Assembly: GCA_937926755.1 (NCBI GenBank) | Contig: CALBBA010000048.1 | Location: 1-23,986 of the forward strand | Length of the DNA: 23,986 nt | Source: an uncultured Collinsella sp. | GTDB taxonomy: Bacteria > Actinomycetota > Coriobacteriia > Coriobacteriales > Coriobacteriaceae | Direction of reading: 5' to 3' | Shown here: piece by piece, positions 8,606-16,473 of the stretch | How the letters are laid out: the number at the start of each line of letters is the position of its first letter | How positions within the stretch are numbered: position 1 is the stretch's first letter | The notes under the pieces: generated by a model | What the model saw: only the letters and a program-made list of their open reading frames with translations | Told to the model about the DNA's origin: nothing | The model's database searches: none | Translations under genes and position numbers: made by a program

Positions 8606-8636
8606 AAAAAAAGAGGGGTACGCGAACGTACCCCTC
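8606..8636 (-). terminator. Intrinsic terminator closing the ribosomal super-operon
   Basis: A perfect 10-bp G+C-rich stem (8613-8622 with 8627-8636) with a CGAA/TTCG tetraloop is followed on the minus strand by seven T (8606-8612). It sits 26 nt past the rplQ stop and upstream of truA. Confidence 0.93.
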
Positions 8637-8662
8637 GAATATAGCCTATGCAGACGGAATGT

Positions 8663-9130
8663 CTACTCAGCGGTCTCCTCAGCAGGAGCCTCCTCGACAG
8701 CCTCGACCTTCTTGGGAGCAGCGGCCTTCTTGGGGGCCGGAGCAGCCTTCTTGGCCTTAGGCGTGCAAGGCTCGGTGACGAGTTCCATGATAACGATGGG
8801 AGCGTTGTCGCCCTTGCGGTTACCGAGCTTCATGATGCGGGTGTAACCGCCGTTGCGATCCTGCCACATGCCCTGGGCAGCCTTGTCGAAGATCTCGGCA
8901 ACGAGCTGCTTATCGCCGAGCTTGGCGATAGCCAGACGACGAGAGTGCAGGTCGCCCTTCTTGGCCCAAGTGATGATCGGGTCGACGACCGAACGCAGCG
9001 CCTTAGCGCGGGTCTCGGTGGTCTTGATGCGGTCGTTCTCGAAGAGGGCCTTAGCAAGGCTCTTCTTCATGGCCTTGGTGTGGCTCGCATCGGTGCCGAG
9101 CTTCAGGCCCTTCTTAACGTTGTGACGCAT
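8663..9130 (-). CDS. rplQ: 50S ribosomal protein L17
   Basis: Large-subunit protein at the base of the exit-tunnel region. The first 120 residues are a typical L17 (MRHNVKKGLKLGTDASHTKA, TTETRAKALR, DLHSRRLA, GGYTRIMKLGNRKGD). Residues about 122-155 form an Ala/Lys/Glu-rich extension, as in many Actinobacteria, likely disordered. It is the last gene of the operon, 30 nt after rpoA, and is followed by a strong terminator. Confidence 0.97.
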   Translation of the reverse strand: MRHNVKKGLKLGTDASHTKAMKKSLAKALFENDRIKTTETRAKALRSVVDPIITWAKKGDLHSRRLAIAKLGDKQLVAEIFDKAAQGMWQDRNGGYTRIMKLGNRKGDNAPIVIMELVTEPCTPKAKKAAPAPKKAAAPKKVEAVEEAPAEETAE

Positions 9131-9160
9131 GGTCTAGTTTCTCCTCAAATATGCGAAGCA

Positions 9161-10102
9161 TTAAGCCTTCAGGCTCAGGCCCATGGACTCAAGCTTGTCC
9201 TTCACTTCCTCGATCGACTTAACACCGAAGTTACGGATGTTGAGCAGATCGTTCTCCGAGAACTCAACGAGCTGACGGACCGAGTGAATGCTGGCGCGCT
9301 TAAGGCAGTTGTAGGAACGGACGGAAAGGTCCAGATCCTCGATCTGCTTGTCCAGCTCGGCGTTGTCGTTGGTGACCTCGGGAGCGAAGATCGAAGCCTC
9401 CTCCTCGACCTCGGGGGTCTCGGCAAGGTTCATAAAGGCGGCCATATGCTGGTTGATGATATTGGCAGCCTGGACCACGGCGTCGCGCGGGGCGATGGAG
9501 CCGTTGGTCTCGATCTCGAGGACAAGGCGGTCGTAGTCGGTGTGCTGACCGACACGGCAAGCCTCAACGAGCTTGGCGCAACGGGAAACCGGCGAGTACA
9601 GCGAGTCGACGTGGATCACACCGATGGGATCGTTGTCGCGCTTGTTGGCCTCGCCAGAAACATAGCCGCGGCCATAGCCGATGCGCATGCTCATGGTGAG
9701 ATGGCCACCCTCGGTGAGCGTAGCGATGTGCTGCTCGGGGTTGACCAGCTCAAACTCGGACGGAATAAAGAAGTCCGCACCGGTGACCTCGCAGGGGCCG
9801 TCAACCGAAATGGTGGCGGTCGCCTCGTCGGTCGTGCCGAGAGCCCTGAAGACAAGACCCTTGACATTCAGGACGATGTCGGTGACATCCTCGACCATGT
9901 TAGGGATGGTCATGAACTCGTGCTGTGCACCATCGATCTGAATAGCCTCGACGGCGGCACCCTCGAGCGAGGACAGAAGAACGCGACGAAGGGAGTTACC
10001 CAGCGTATCGCCGTAACCACGCTCGAGCGGCTCGACGGAGACACGAGCAGACGTCTCGTTGATCTCTTCGACCTGAACCTGAGGCCTAATGAATTCTGAC
10101 AT
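9161..10102 (-). CDS. rpoA: DNA-directed RNA polymerase subunit alpha
   Basis: Its dimer nucleates assembly of RNA polymerase, and the C-terminal domain contacts UP elements and activators. The 313-aa product has the alpha-NTD (ERGYGDTLGNSLRRVLLSSL, VLNVKGL, GRGYVSGEANK) and a linker rich in Glu. The alpha-CTD runs from about 245 to the end (LDLSVRSYNCLKRASI, LLNIRNFGVKSIEEVKDKL). Length is normal. It lies between rpsD (32 nt) and rplQ (30 nt), the classic alpha-operon position. Confidence 0.98.
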   Translation of the reverse strand: MSEFIRPQVQVEEINETSARVSVEPLERGYGDTLGNSLRRVLLSSLEGAAVEAIQIDGAQHEFMTIPNMVEDVTDIVLNVKGLVFRALGTTDEATATISVDGPCEVTGADFFIPSEFELVNPEQHIATLTEGGHLTMSMRIGYGRGYVSGEANKRDNDPIGVIHVDSLYSPVSRCAKLVEACRVGQHTDYDRLVLEIETNGSIAPRDAVVQAANIINQHMAAFMNLAETPEVEEEASIFAPEVTNDNAELDKQIEDLDLSVRSYNCLKRASIHSVRQLVEFSENDLLNIRNFGVKSIEEVKDKLESMGLSLKA

Positions 10103-10134
10103 GTATTACCTCCAGCCTCAGCAGCCCGGATGGA

Positions 10135-10731
10135 CTACTTAGAGTAGAGCTCGACGATGAGCTGCTCGTTGATATCACCGCTGATCTGCTCACGCGTCGG
10201 CAGAGCGAGCACGTTACCAGACAGCTTCTCGATATCGACCTCGAGCCAGCCAGGGACCTCAAAGCGCTCGGAGGAAATCAGGGCCTCCTTGATGGGGAGG
10301 AGGTCACGGAACTTCTCGCCGACAGCGACGACGTCGCCGGCCTTGACGCGGTAGGACGGGATGTCCACGCGCTTGCCGTTCACGGTGAAGTGACCGTGAC
10401 GGACGGACTGACGAGCCTCTTTGCGGGTGCGGGCGAAGCCAAGACGGAAGACGACGTTGTCGAGGCGAGACTCAAGGATGATCATGAGGTTCTCACCGGT
10501 TACGCCGTTCATCTTGCGGGCCTTGTTGAAGTAGCCGTGGAACTGCTTCTCCAGAACGCCATAGATGAACTTGACCTTCTGCTTCTCGCGCAGCTGCATG
10601 CCGTACTCAGATTCCTTGCGACGGCGCTTGGGCTGACGGATAGATTCCTTCTTGCTGCTGTAACCGAGCTCAGCGGGATCGATCCCGAGCTGACGGCAGC
10701 GCTTAAGAACAGGAGTCCTGTCGATTGCCAT
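10135..10731 (-). CDS. rpsD: 30S ribosomal protein S4
   Basis: Primary binder of the 16S rRNA 5' domain, and in some bacteria the autogenous regulator of the alpha operon. The 198-aa protein opens MAIDRTPVLKRCRQLGIDP and has an S4 RNA-binding domain around residues 90-155 (RLDNVVFRLGFARTRKEARQ, GHFTVNGKRVDIPSY). The N-terminal zinc knuckle is absent: only one Cys remains, so this is the zinc-free paralogue type. Spaced 19 nt from rpsK. Confidence 0.97.
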   Translation of the reverse strand: MAIDRTPVLKRCRQLGIDPAELGYSSKKESIRQPKRRRKESEYGMQLREKQKVKFIYGVLEKQFHGYFNKARKMNGVTGENLMIILESRLDNVVFRLGFARTRKEARQSVRHGHFTVNGKRVDIPSYRVKAGDVVAVGEKFRDLLPIKEALISSERFEVPGWLEVDIEKLSGNVLALPTREQISGDINEQLIVELYSK

Positions 10732-10750
10732 ATTGATACGATCCTTTCAG

Positions 10751-11155
10751 TTACACGCGGCGACGCTTCTTGGGGCGGCAGCCGTTGTGCGGAATGGGGG
10801 TCTTGTCCTGGATGCTCGAGACCTCGAGGCCAGCAGCCTGGAGGGAGCGGATGGCGGTCTCACGACCGGAGCCGGGGCCCTTGACGAAGACGGAAACCTT
10901 CTTCATACCGTGCTCCATGGCCTGCTTGGCAGCAGCCTCGGCAGCCATCTGGGCAGCGAACGGCGTGGACTTACGGGAGCCCTTGAAGCCCACCTGGCCA
11001 GCCGACTTCCAGGAAATGACGTTGCCCTGGGGATCGGTGATCGAAACGATCGTGTTGTTGAACGTAGAACGAATGTGAGCCTGGCCCACGGAAATGTTCT
11101 TACGGTCCGCGCGCTTCAGACGGGCAGCGCGAACGTTCTTCTTAGCAGTAGCCAT
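10751..11155 (-). CDS. rpsK: 30S ribosomal protein S11
   Basis: Small-subunit platform protein near the mRNA exit. The 134-aa product shows the S11 fold (AHIRSTFNNTIVSITDPQGN, SAGQVGFKGSRKSTPFAAQM, GPGSGRETAIRSLQAAGLEV) and the typical end DKTPIPHNGCRPKKRRRV. Start MATAKKNVRAARLKR is normal. It sits 14 nt after rpsM, in canonical order. Confidence 0.98.
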   Translation of the reverse strand: MATAKKNVRAARLKRADRKNISVGQAHIRSTFNNTIVSITDPQGNVISWKSAGQVGFKGSRKSTPFAAQMAAEAAAKQAMEHGMKKVSVFVKGPGSGRETAIRSLQAAGLEVSSIQDKTPIPHNGCRPKKRRRV

Positions 11156-11169
11156 CTATCTAGCGCTCC

Positions 11170-11544
11170 TTATTTCTTCTTCTTAGCACCGATCTGACGC
11201 TTCGGGCCCTTGCGGGTACGAGCGTTAGTGTGGGTGCGCTGGCCGCGGACCGGGAGGCCCTTGCGGTGACGAAGGCCGCGGTTGCAGCCGATGTCCATAA
11301 GGCGCTTGACGTTCTGGTTGCGCTCACGGCGGAGGTCGCCCTCAACCATGATCTGGTTCTTATCGATATAATCGCGGATGGCGTTAACCTCATCCTCGGT
11401 GAGGTCCTTAACACGCGTATCCACGTTAACGTTGCACTCGACGCAGATCTTCGTCGCAGTGGTGCGGCCGATGCCGTAAATGTAGGTCAGACCGATCTCA
11501 ACGCGCTTCTCACGCGGGAGGTCGACACCATTAATACGGGCCAA
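11170..11544 (-). CDS. rpsM: 30S ribosomal protein S13
   Basis: Head protein of the small subunit that touches the P-site tRNA and forms bridges to the large subunit. The 124-aa product starts MARINGVDLPREKRVEIGLT, with YGIGRTTA near residue 26. It ends in the basic tail RGLRHRKGLPVRGQRTHTNA plus a Lys-rich stretch. Length is normal. It follows rpmJ by 14 nt. Confidence 0.98.
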   Translation of the reverse strand: MARINGVDLPREKRVEIGLTYIYGIGRTTATKICVECNVNVDTRVKDLTEDEVNAIRDYIDKNQIMVEGDLRRERNQNVKRLMDIGCNRGLRHRKGLPVRGQRTHTNARTRKGPKRQIGAKKKK

Positions 11545-11558
11545 CGTAGTCTCCTCTC

Positions 11559-11672
11559 TTAACCCTGACGCTGCTTATGACGGGGGTTCTCGCAAATGAC
11601 GAGGACCTTGCCATGGCGCCTAATGATTTTGCACTTATCGCACATCTTCTTGACCGAAGGACGTACCTTCAT
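11559..11672 (-). CDS. rpmJ: 50S ribosomal protein L36
   Basis: A 37-residue protein found by translating the gap between rpsM and infA: it opens MKVRPSVKKMCDKCKII and ends ENPRHKQRQG. Cys11, Cys14, Cys27 and His32 form the zinc knuckle, so this is the zinc-binding (C+) form. AAGGAAG lies 3 nt before the ATG. Place and sequence are canonical. The spacer upstream to infA is unusually long (147 nt) and holds hairpins. Confidence 0.96.
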   Translation of the reverse strand: MKVRPSVKKMCDKCKIIRRHGKVLVICENPRHKQRQG

Positions 11673-11721
11673 CGTTCTTCCTTTCGGTAGCGCTCAAACT
11701 ACTTCCCTACTATCTACTCGC

Positions 11722-11797
11722 CCAGCCGCAGGCGTTTAAAACTATGGCTGGTCTTCACACACAATCCGACCGTAGGTTGAGCTAAGCCTGCAGTCGG
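11722..11797 (-). other. Two hairpins in the infA-rpmJ spacer
   Basis: The first has 6-bp arms 11722-11727 and 11746-11751. The second has 11-nt arms 11766-11776 and 11787-11797, pairing on the minus strand with one U-G wobble and one mismatch. Neither is followed by a U-run. They could be processing or regulatory elements in the mRNA; function unknown. Confidence 0.35.
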
Positions 11798-11819
11798 AAA
11801 AGAGCGTGTATGCGTGCCG

Positions 11820-12038
11820 CTATTTATAGCGATAGGTGATGCGGCCGCGGGTCAGGTCGTACGGGGAAAGCTCCACGACAACCCTGTCACCGGGGAGAAT
11901 ACGGATGTAATTCATTCGGATCTTGCCAGAAATGTTGCACAGAACCGAATGACCGTTCTCGAGCTCGACCTTAAACATGGCGTTGGGCAGCGGCTCTTTT
12001 ACCGTACCCTCGAGCTCAATTGCGTCTTCCTTCTTCAC
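11820..12038 (-). CDS. infA: Translation initiation factor IF-1
   Basis: Small OB-fold factor that occupies the ribosomal A site during initiation. From GTG at 12038 the product is 72 aa and begins like the family (KKEDAIELEGTV). It continues with LPNAMFKVELENGHSVL, HISGK-type CNISGKIRMNYIRILPGD and ends RGRITYRYK. An in-frame TTG two codons upstream is the alternative start, and the Shine-Dalgarno (GAAAG) is weak for either. The 104-nt gap to map carries a candidate promoter. Confidence 0.95.
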   Translation of the reverse strand: MKKEDAIELEGTVKEPLPNAMFKVELENGHSVLCNISGKIRMNYIRILPGDRVVVELSPYDLTRGRITYRYK

Positions 12039-12077
12039 AAGCAATCATCTTTCTCTAGAAAACGACAGCGATTGAGT

Positions 12078-12106
12078 ATTCTACAACACGTATGCACGCA
12101 TCGTAA
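12078..12106 (-). promoter_or_regulatory. Candidate sigma-70-type promoter of infA
   Basis: On the minus strand a TAGAAT -10 (12078-12083, five of six to consensus) lies 17 nt from TTACGA (12101-12106), a poor -35. It is placed in the map-infA gap, about 40 nt upstream of infA. It would let infA and the alpha operon be transcribed separately from the spc genes. Confidence 0.42.
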
Positions 12107-12142
12107 TAACTTCGTAATGGCTCCACAACTAAGTGGAACTTG

Positions 12143-12931
12143 TTACATTTCTCCGCCTTGGAGCGAACACCAAGCACCTTGCGCATCCGTGGTGAGAATC
12201 ACCGGGCCGTCATTGGTAATGGCGACGGTGTTCTCGTAGTGCGCGGCGGGCAGGTGGTCGTTGGTCGTGACGATCCAACCGTCGGAGCCCGTGCTCACAT
12301 GGTTGGAACCCATCGTAACCATCGGCTCAATGGCAATGACCATGCCGGCCTGGAGGCGAACGCCCCTCCCCTTCTTTCCATAGTTAGGAACGTTGGGGTC
12401 CTCGTGCATCACGCGGCCAATGCCATGGCCCACATAATCACGAAGCACGCCGTAACCGTGAGACTCGGCGAGGGACTGAACGGCATAACCGACGTTCCCG
12501 ATATGGTTACCGGGAACAGCCTGCTCGATGGCAGCCTTAAGGCAATCGCGCGTGACCTCGCACAGGGCCTTGGCCTCGGGCGTGGGTGTGCCGACAAAAA
12601 ACGTCCAAGCGTTATCGCCAACCCAACCGTCGACAACGGCTCCCGTATCGATGGAGATGATATCGCCATCGCGCAGGATCATGTCGGGATTGGGAATACC
12701 GTGGACCACAGCATCGTTAATCGATGCACAAATGGTACCGGGGAACCCGCCGTAACCCTTAAAGGCCGGGGTGCCGCCATGCATGCGGATAATCTGCTCC
12801 GCGAGCTGATCAAGCTCAAAAGTCGAAACGCCGGGGCGCACCATGACTCCAACGTGGCGGAGCGCCATCTTAGATAGCGCTCCTGCCTTCTTCATCTGCT
12901 CGATTTGCGTTGCAGACTTAATCTTGATCAT
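12143..12931 (-). CDS. map: Methionine aminopeptidase, type I
   Basis: Removes the initiator methionine from nascent proteins using a dinuclear metal site. The 262-aa protein has His77 and the five metal ligands in order: Asp95 (SIDTG), Asp106 (VGDNAW), His169 (GHGIG), Glu202 (IEPM) and Glu233 (HYENTV). There is no N-terminal zinc-finger extension. The start overlaps the adk stop by 4 nt (ATGA), indicating translational coupling. The position after adk is canonical. Confidence 0.97.
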   Translation of the reverse strand: MIKIKSATQIEQMKKAGALSKMALRHVGVMVRPGVSTFELDQLAEQIIRMHGGTPAFKGYGGFPGTICASINDAVVHGIPNPDMILRDGDIISIDTGAVVDGWVGDNAWTFFVGTPTPEAKALCEVTRDCLKAAIEQAVPGNHIGNVGYAVQSLAESHGYGVLRDYVGHGIGRVMHEDPNVPNYGKKGRGVRLQAGMVIAIEPMVTMGSNHVSTGSDGWIVTTNDHLPAAHYENTVAITNDGPVILTTDAQGAWCSLQGGEM

Positions 12932-13554
12932 AGACCGAGAGCCTCTTTGACATCCCCGTACACGGTCTCGCGAGCCTGGTCACCGTTGACCGACTTGAGC
13001 AGACCCTGGCCACGATAGTAGTCGACGAGCGGGCTCGTGGACTTCTCGTAGACGTCGAGACGGTTCTTGATGGTCTCGGGCTTGTCGTCGTCGCGCTGAT
13101 ACATCTCGCCGGCGCACTTGGGGCAGGTAGCATCGGCAGCGGTGCCGGTGTAACCGCAGGCGCGGCAAGTGCGACGCGAAGACAGACGATCGATGATGAC
13201 CTCGGGGGCCACGTCGACCAGAAGGGCGCAGTCGATCTCGCGACCCATGGCGGAGAGCTCGGAATCGAGCGTCACAGCCTGGGCGGTGTTGCGCGGGAAG
13301 CCGTCGAGGATGAAGCCCTGCTGGGCGTCATCGGCAGCAAGGCGCTCCTTGACAAGGTCGATCACGAGCTGGTCGGGAACGAGCTCGCCAGCGTCCATGT
13401 ACTTCTTAGCCTGAATACCAAGCTCGGTGCCACCCTTGACGGCAGCACGCAGCAGGTCGCCCGTGGAAATATGGGCGACGCCAAACTCGGCGACGAGCTC
13501 CTGTGCGACGGTGCCCTTACCGGCACCCGGAGCTCCGAGCAATACGAGGTTCAT
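12928..13554 (-). CDS. adk: Adenylate kinase
   Basis: Interconverts ATP + AMP and two ADP. The 208-aa product has the P-loop GAPGAGKGT (7-15), the AMP site STGDLLR (30-36), GFPRN (85-89) and the LID arginines. The LID carries Cys130, Cys133, Cys144 and Cys147, a zinc-site pattern. The gap between Cys pairs is 10 residues rather than the roughly 16 known in Bacillus enzymes, so the LID is short. The ATG at 13554 has GGAGGA 6 nt upstream; a TTG two codons earlier is rejected. It lies 18 nt after secY and overlaps map. Confidence 0.96.
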   Translation of the reverse strand: MNLVLLGAPGAGKGTVAQELVAEFGVAHISTGDLLRAAVKGGTELGIQAKKYMDAGELVPDQLVIDLVKERLAADDAQQGFILDGFPRNTAQAVTLDSELSAMGREIDCALLVDVAPEVIIDRLSSRRTCRACGYTGTAADATCPKCAGEMYQRDDDKPETIKNRLDVYEKSTSPLVDYYRGQGLLKSVNGDQARETVYGDVKEALGL

Positions 13555-13572
13555 GAGCAATCCTCCTCTAGC

Positions 13573-14859
13573 CTATTTAAAGAATCCATCGTAATCATAC
13601 ATCTTGATCTGGCCTTCGAGCTTATCGACCGTGTCGAGCACGACGCCGACCATGATGAGGATGGACGTGCCGCCAAATGCCTGGATCAGATGGTTACCCG
13701 TGAAGGAGAAGATGATCGAAGGCACGATGGCGATGAGCGCCAAAAAGACAGCGCTGGGAAGCGTGATCTTGTTGAGCGCGTTCTTGATGTAGGCCGCGGT
13801 AGCCCTACCCGGACGGACGCCCGGAATAAAGCCGCCCTGCTTCTTAAGGTTATCGGCCGTGTCATCGGGGTTGAACACCATGGAGGTGTAGAAGTACGCG
13901 AAGAACACGATGAGGACAACGTTAAGCACCCAGTTGAGCCAACCGGTCGAAAGCGCGGAGGCAACTGCCTGGATCCAGCCGATGCCGGGGAAGAACACGG
14001 CAATCTGAGCCGGGAAGTACAGCAGCGCCGAGGCGAAGATGATCGGCACGACACCCGCGGTGTTGACCTTGATGGGCAGGTAGGTGGTCTGGCCACCCAT
14101 CATGCGACGGCCCACGACGCGCTTAGCGTAGGAGACCGGGATGCGGCGCTGGCCGCGCTCAAGGAAAACAATCAGCGGGATAACCAGCAGGATGATGGCG
14201 CAGATGATCACCATGGTGATGATGCCACCGGCATTGCCCTCGGTGCTGGAGAAGATAGCCTGCGGCAGACCGGCCATGATGTTCGCAAAGATGATCAGCG
14301 ACATGCCATTGCCGATACCGCGCTGGGTGATGAGCTCACCGATCCACATGATCAGCATGGCGCCCGCGGTGAGCGTGCCGATGATCATGAGGTCGAAGAT
14401 GATCTCGGGAGCGCCGGCGCCATTAAAGCTGATGCCGAAGCTCTTAAAGAGGAAGAGGTAACCCACGGAGTTGAGGATTGCCAGAGCCAGGGTGAGGTAA
14501 CGCGAATACTGCGTAATCTTTGTCTGACCGACCTCGCCCTCGCGGGCAAGCTCATGCAGGGAAGGCACGACGGCCTGGAGCATCTGGAGGATGATCGAGC
14601 TGGTGATGTAAGGCATGATGCCCAGCGAAAACACCGACACATAGCTCAACGCGCCGCCAGAGAAAAGATTCAGGAGGGCCATAGCACCTGCGGCGACCGA
14701 ATTGTTATCGGTCGAGAAAAGGCCCAGCATCCCCTGGAAGGGAATGCCGGGCACAGGAACGTGCGCACCAATGCGGTACACGACGAGCATAGCTATGGTA
14801 AAAAGAATCTTTTCGCGCAATTCTTTGATGCGGAAAGCATTCTTAAGACCATTTAGCAC
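13573..14859 (-). CDS. secY: Protein translocase subunit SecY
   Basis: Pore-forming membrane subunit of the Sec translocon. The 428-aa protein has about ten hydrophobic helices, the first with LVVYRIGAHVPVPGI near residues 25-40. It has the cytoplasmic loops typical of SecY, including the QRRIPVSYAKRVVGRRMMGG region, and GIRPGR-like IPGVRPGRATA. The start is GTG at 14859, overlapping the rplO stop by 7 nt, with GGAAAGG upstream inside rplO. It links the ribosomal genes to adk-map-infA in the usual order. Confidence 0.97.
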   Translation of the reverse strand: MLNGLKNAFRIKELREKILFTIAMLVVYRIGAHVPVPGIPFQGMLGLFSTDNNSVAAGAMALLNLFSGGALSYVSVFSLGIMPYITSSIILQMLQAVVPSLHELAREGEVGQTKITQYSRYLTLALAILNSVGYLFLFKSFGISFNGAGAPEIIFDLMIIGTLTAGAMLIMWIGELITQRGIGNGMSLIIFANIMAGLPQAIFSSTEGNAGGIITMVIICAIILLVIPLIVFLERGQRRIPVSYAKRVVGRRMMGGQTTYLPIKVNTAGVVPIIFASALLYFPAQIAVFFPGIGWIQAVASALSTGWLNWVLNVVLIVFFAYFYTSMVFNPDDTADNLKKQGGFIPGVRPGRATAAYIKNALNKITLPSAVFLALIAIVPSIIFSFTGNHLIQAFGGTSILIMVGVVLDTVDKLEGQIKMYDYDGFFK

Positions 14860-15302
14860 GGCAGCTCGACCTTTCCGCCGGCGGCCTCGATCTTGGCCTG
14901 CGCAGAAGCGCTGACCTTGTCGACCTTGACCGTGAACTTCTTGGTGAGCTCACCATTGCCGAGCACCTTGACGGGCTCGAACTCGCTCTTGGTGATGCGA
15001 GCGGCCTTAAGAGCGGCACCGTCGATCACAGCGCCGTCCTCGAACTTACGCTCGAGACGCTCAACGTTAACAGCGGTGTACTCGATACGACGGGGGTTGC
15101 GGAAGCCCGGAAGCTTGGGCAGGCGCATAGCCAGCGGAGTCTGGCCACCCTCGAAGCCGGCACCCTTGGTGCCGCCAGAGCGGGAACCCTGGCCCTTCTG
15201 GCCGCGGCCAGAAGTGGTGCCGTGACCCGAAGAATTGCCACGGCCGACGCGCTTGCGGTTCTTGGTGGAACCGGGCGCGGGAGTAAGATCGTGAAGCTGC
15301 AT
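14853..15302 (-). CDS. rplO: 50S ribosomal protein L15
   Basis: Late-assembly large-subunit protein. The 149-aa product has the Gly/Arg-rich N-terminal extension (GSTKNRKRVGRGNSSGHGTT, GGTKGAGFEGGQTPLAMRLP) and the C-terminal globular part (VKVLGNGELTKKFTVK). Length is normal. It starts 3 nt after rpmD and overlaps secY. Confidence 0.98.
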   Translation of the reverse strand: MQLHDLTPAPGSTKNRKRVGRGNSSGHGTTSGRGQKGQGSRSGGTKGAGFEGGQTPLAMRLPKLPGFRNPRRIEYTAVNVERLERKFEDGAVIDGAALKAARITKSEFEPVKVLGNGELTKKFTVKVDKVSASAQAKIEAAGGKVELPC

Positions 15303-15305
15303 TTG

Positions 15306-15488
15306 CTACTCCTCTACAATCTCGACAAGGTGCTTGACCTTGAAGATCATGCCGCGGACGGACTCGTTGTCAGCAATCTCGCGAACCTCGCGGATCCTGT
15401 GGAGACCGAGGGCACGGACAGTACGGACCTGGTCCTGCTTGCAACCGTTGGTGCTGCGGACCTGCTTGATCTTGATGGTGTCAGCCAT
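15306..15488 (-). CDS. rpmD: 50S ribosomal protein L30
   Basis: A 60-aa large-subunit protein of the short bacterial type. It opens MADTIKIKQVRSTNGCKQDQ, then TVRALGLHRIREVREIADNE, and ends FKVKHLVEIVEE. It sits 2 nt after rpsE, within the canonical rpsE-rpmD-rplO order. Confidence 0.97.
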   Translation of the reverse strand: MADTIKIKQVRSTNGCKQDQVRTVRALGLHRIREVREIADNESVRGMIFKVKHLVEIVEE

Positions 15489-15490
15489 GC

Positions 15491-16015
15491 TTAGTTCTCC
15501 TTACCGACGAACATCTCGGAGACCGTCAGGCCACGGCGAGCCGCGACGTCCTCAGGGCTGGAGAGCTCCTTGAGGCCCTCGACGGCAGCCTTGATGATGT
15601 TGAGGCCGTTGTCGGTACCGAGGGACTTGGACAGGACGTTCTTGATGCCAGCAAGCTCAAAGAGGGGACGCACAGCGCCGCCGGCGATAACGCCGGTACC
15701 CTCGACAGCGGGCTTGATGATGATGCGGCCGGCACCAAAGTGGCCGAGAACCTCGTGCGGGATGGTGCCCTGCTCGGTCACCGGCACGTGGAACATGTTC
15801 TTCTTGGCATCGAGAGATGCCTTGGAGATGGCCATGGGCACCTCAGCGGACTTGCCCATGCCAACGCCGACGTTGCCCTTGCCGTCGCCAACGACGACGA
15901 GAGCGACGAGGCTCATGCGACGACCACCCTTGACGGTCTTCGACACGCGGTTGATGTAAACGACGCGCTCCTCGAACTCGGAGGCCTCGCGCTGCTGCTT
16001 CTGATTACGAGCCAT
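15491..16015 (-). CDS. rpsE: 30S ribosomal protein S5
   Basis: Small-subunit protein at the mRNA entry site, involved in decoding fidelity. The 174-aa product has the dsRNA-binding half (ERVVYINRVSKTVKGGRRMS, VVGDGKGNVGVGMGKSAEVP) and the C-terminal fold (GTGVIAGGAVRPLFELAGIK). Length and motifs are normal. It lies 14 nt after rplR. Confidence 0.98.
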   Translation of the reverse strand: MARNQKQQREASEFEERVVYINRVSKTVKGGRRMSLVALVVVGDGKGNVGVGMGKSAEVPMAISKASLDAKKNMFHVPVTEQGTIPHEVLGHFGAGRIIIKPAVEGTGVIAGGAVRPLFELAGIKNVLSKSLGTDNGLNIIKAAVEGLKELSSPEDVAARRGLTVSEMFVGKEN

Positions 16016-16029
16016 GTGCTACATACCTC

Positions 16030-16398
16030 CTAGAACTCGAGACCGGCGGCACGAGCACCGTCGGCGAGGGCCTTGACGCGGCCATGGTAGATACGGCCAC
16101 CGCGATCGAAGGCGACCTTGGTGATGCCGGCCTCGATGGCGCGCTTGCCAACGAGCTGACCGACCTTCTCCGCAGCCTCCTTGTTCGAGGTGTGGGTGCC
16201 CTTGAACTCGGCCTCGAGGGTCGAGGCAGAGACGAGCGTCAGGCTGGAGCCCTTGCTGTCGTCGATGATCTGGGCATAGATGTTGGCGTTAGTACGGGTC
16301 ACGCGAAGACGCGGACGCTCGGAGGTACCCGAGACCTTGCCGCGAACACGACGCTGACGACGCTTGAGGCCTTCCAGCTTCGCCTTATGCTTGTTCAT
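16030..16398 (-). CDS. rplR: 50S ribosomal protein L18
   Basis: Binds 5S rRNA in the central protuberance together with L5. The 122-aa protein starts MNKHKAKLEGLKRRQRRVRG and shows GTSERPRLRVTRTNANIYAQ, VGKRAIEAGI and the end FDRGGRIYHGRVKALADGAR. It is separated from rplF by a 75-nt spacer containing a hairpin. Confidence 0.97.
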   Translation of the reverse strand: MNKHKAKLEGLKRRQRRVRGKVSGTSERPRLRVTRTNANIYAQIIDDSKGSSLTLVSASTLEAEFKGTHTSNKEAAEKVGQLVGKRAIEAGITKVAFDRGGRIYHGRVKALADGARAAGLEF

Positions 16399-16426
16399 AC
16401 GTAAACTCCTAAAAAGGTTGATCTTG

Positions 16427-16448
16427 CCAGCACCTGACGGGGTGCTGG
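16427..16448 (-). other. Hairpin in the rplF-rplR spacer
   Basis: CCAGCACC pairs perfectly with GGTGCTGG (16427-16434 and 16441-16448) around a 6-nt loop, between the rplF stop and the rplR start. No U-run follows, so it should not stop transcription of the operon. It may be an mRNA processing or stability element. Confidence 0.45.
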
Positions 16449-16473
16449 TCTTATGCGAGTGAGTCGGTTACGA

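Noticed and set aside
8648..10099. 483-codon plus-strand open frame opposite rplQ and rpoA
   Set aside because: Shadow of two certain genes, caused by codon bias; no ribosome binding site or family resemblance.
13471..14856. 461-codon plus-strand open frame opposite adk and secY
   Set aside because: Composition is His/Asp/Glu-rich, as expected from antisense of a hydrophobic membrane protein; secY is certain.
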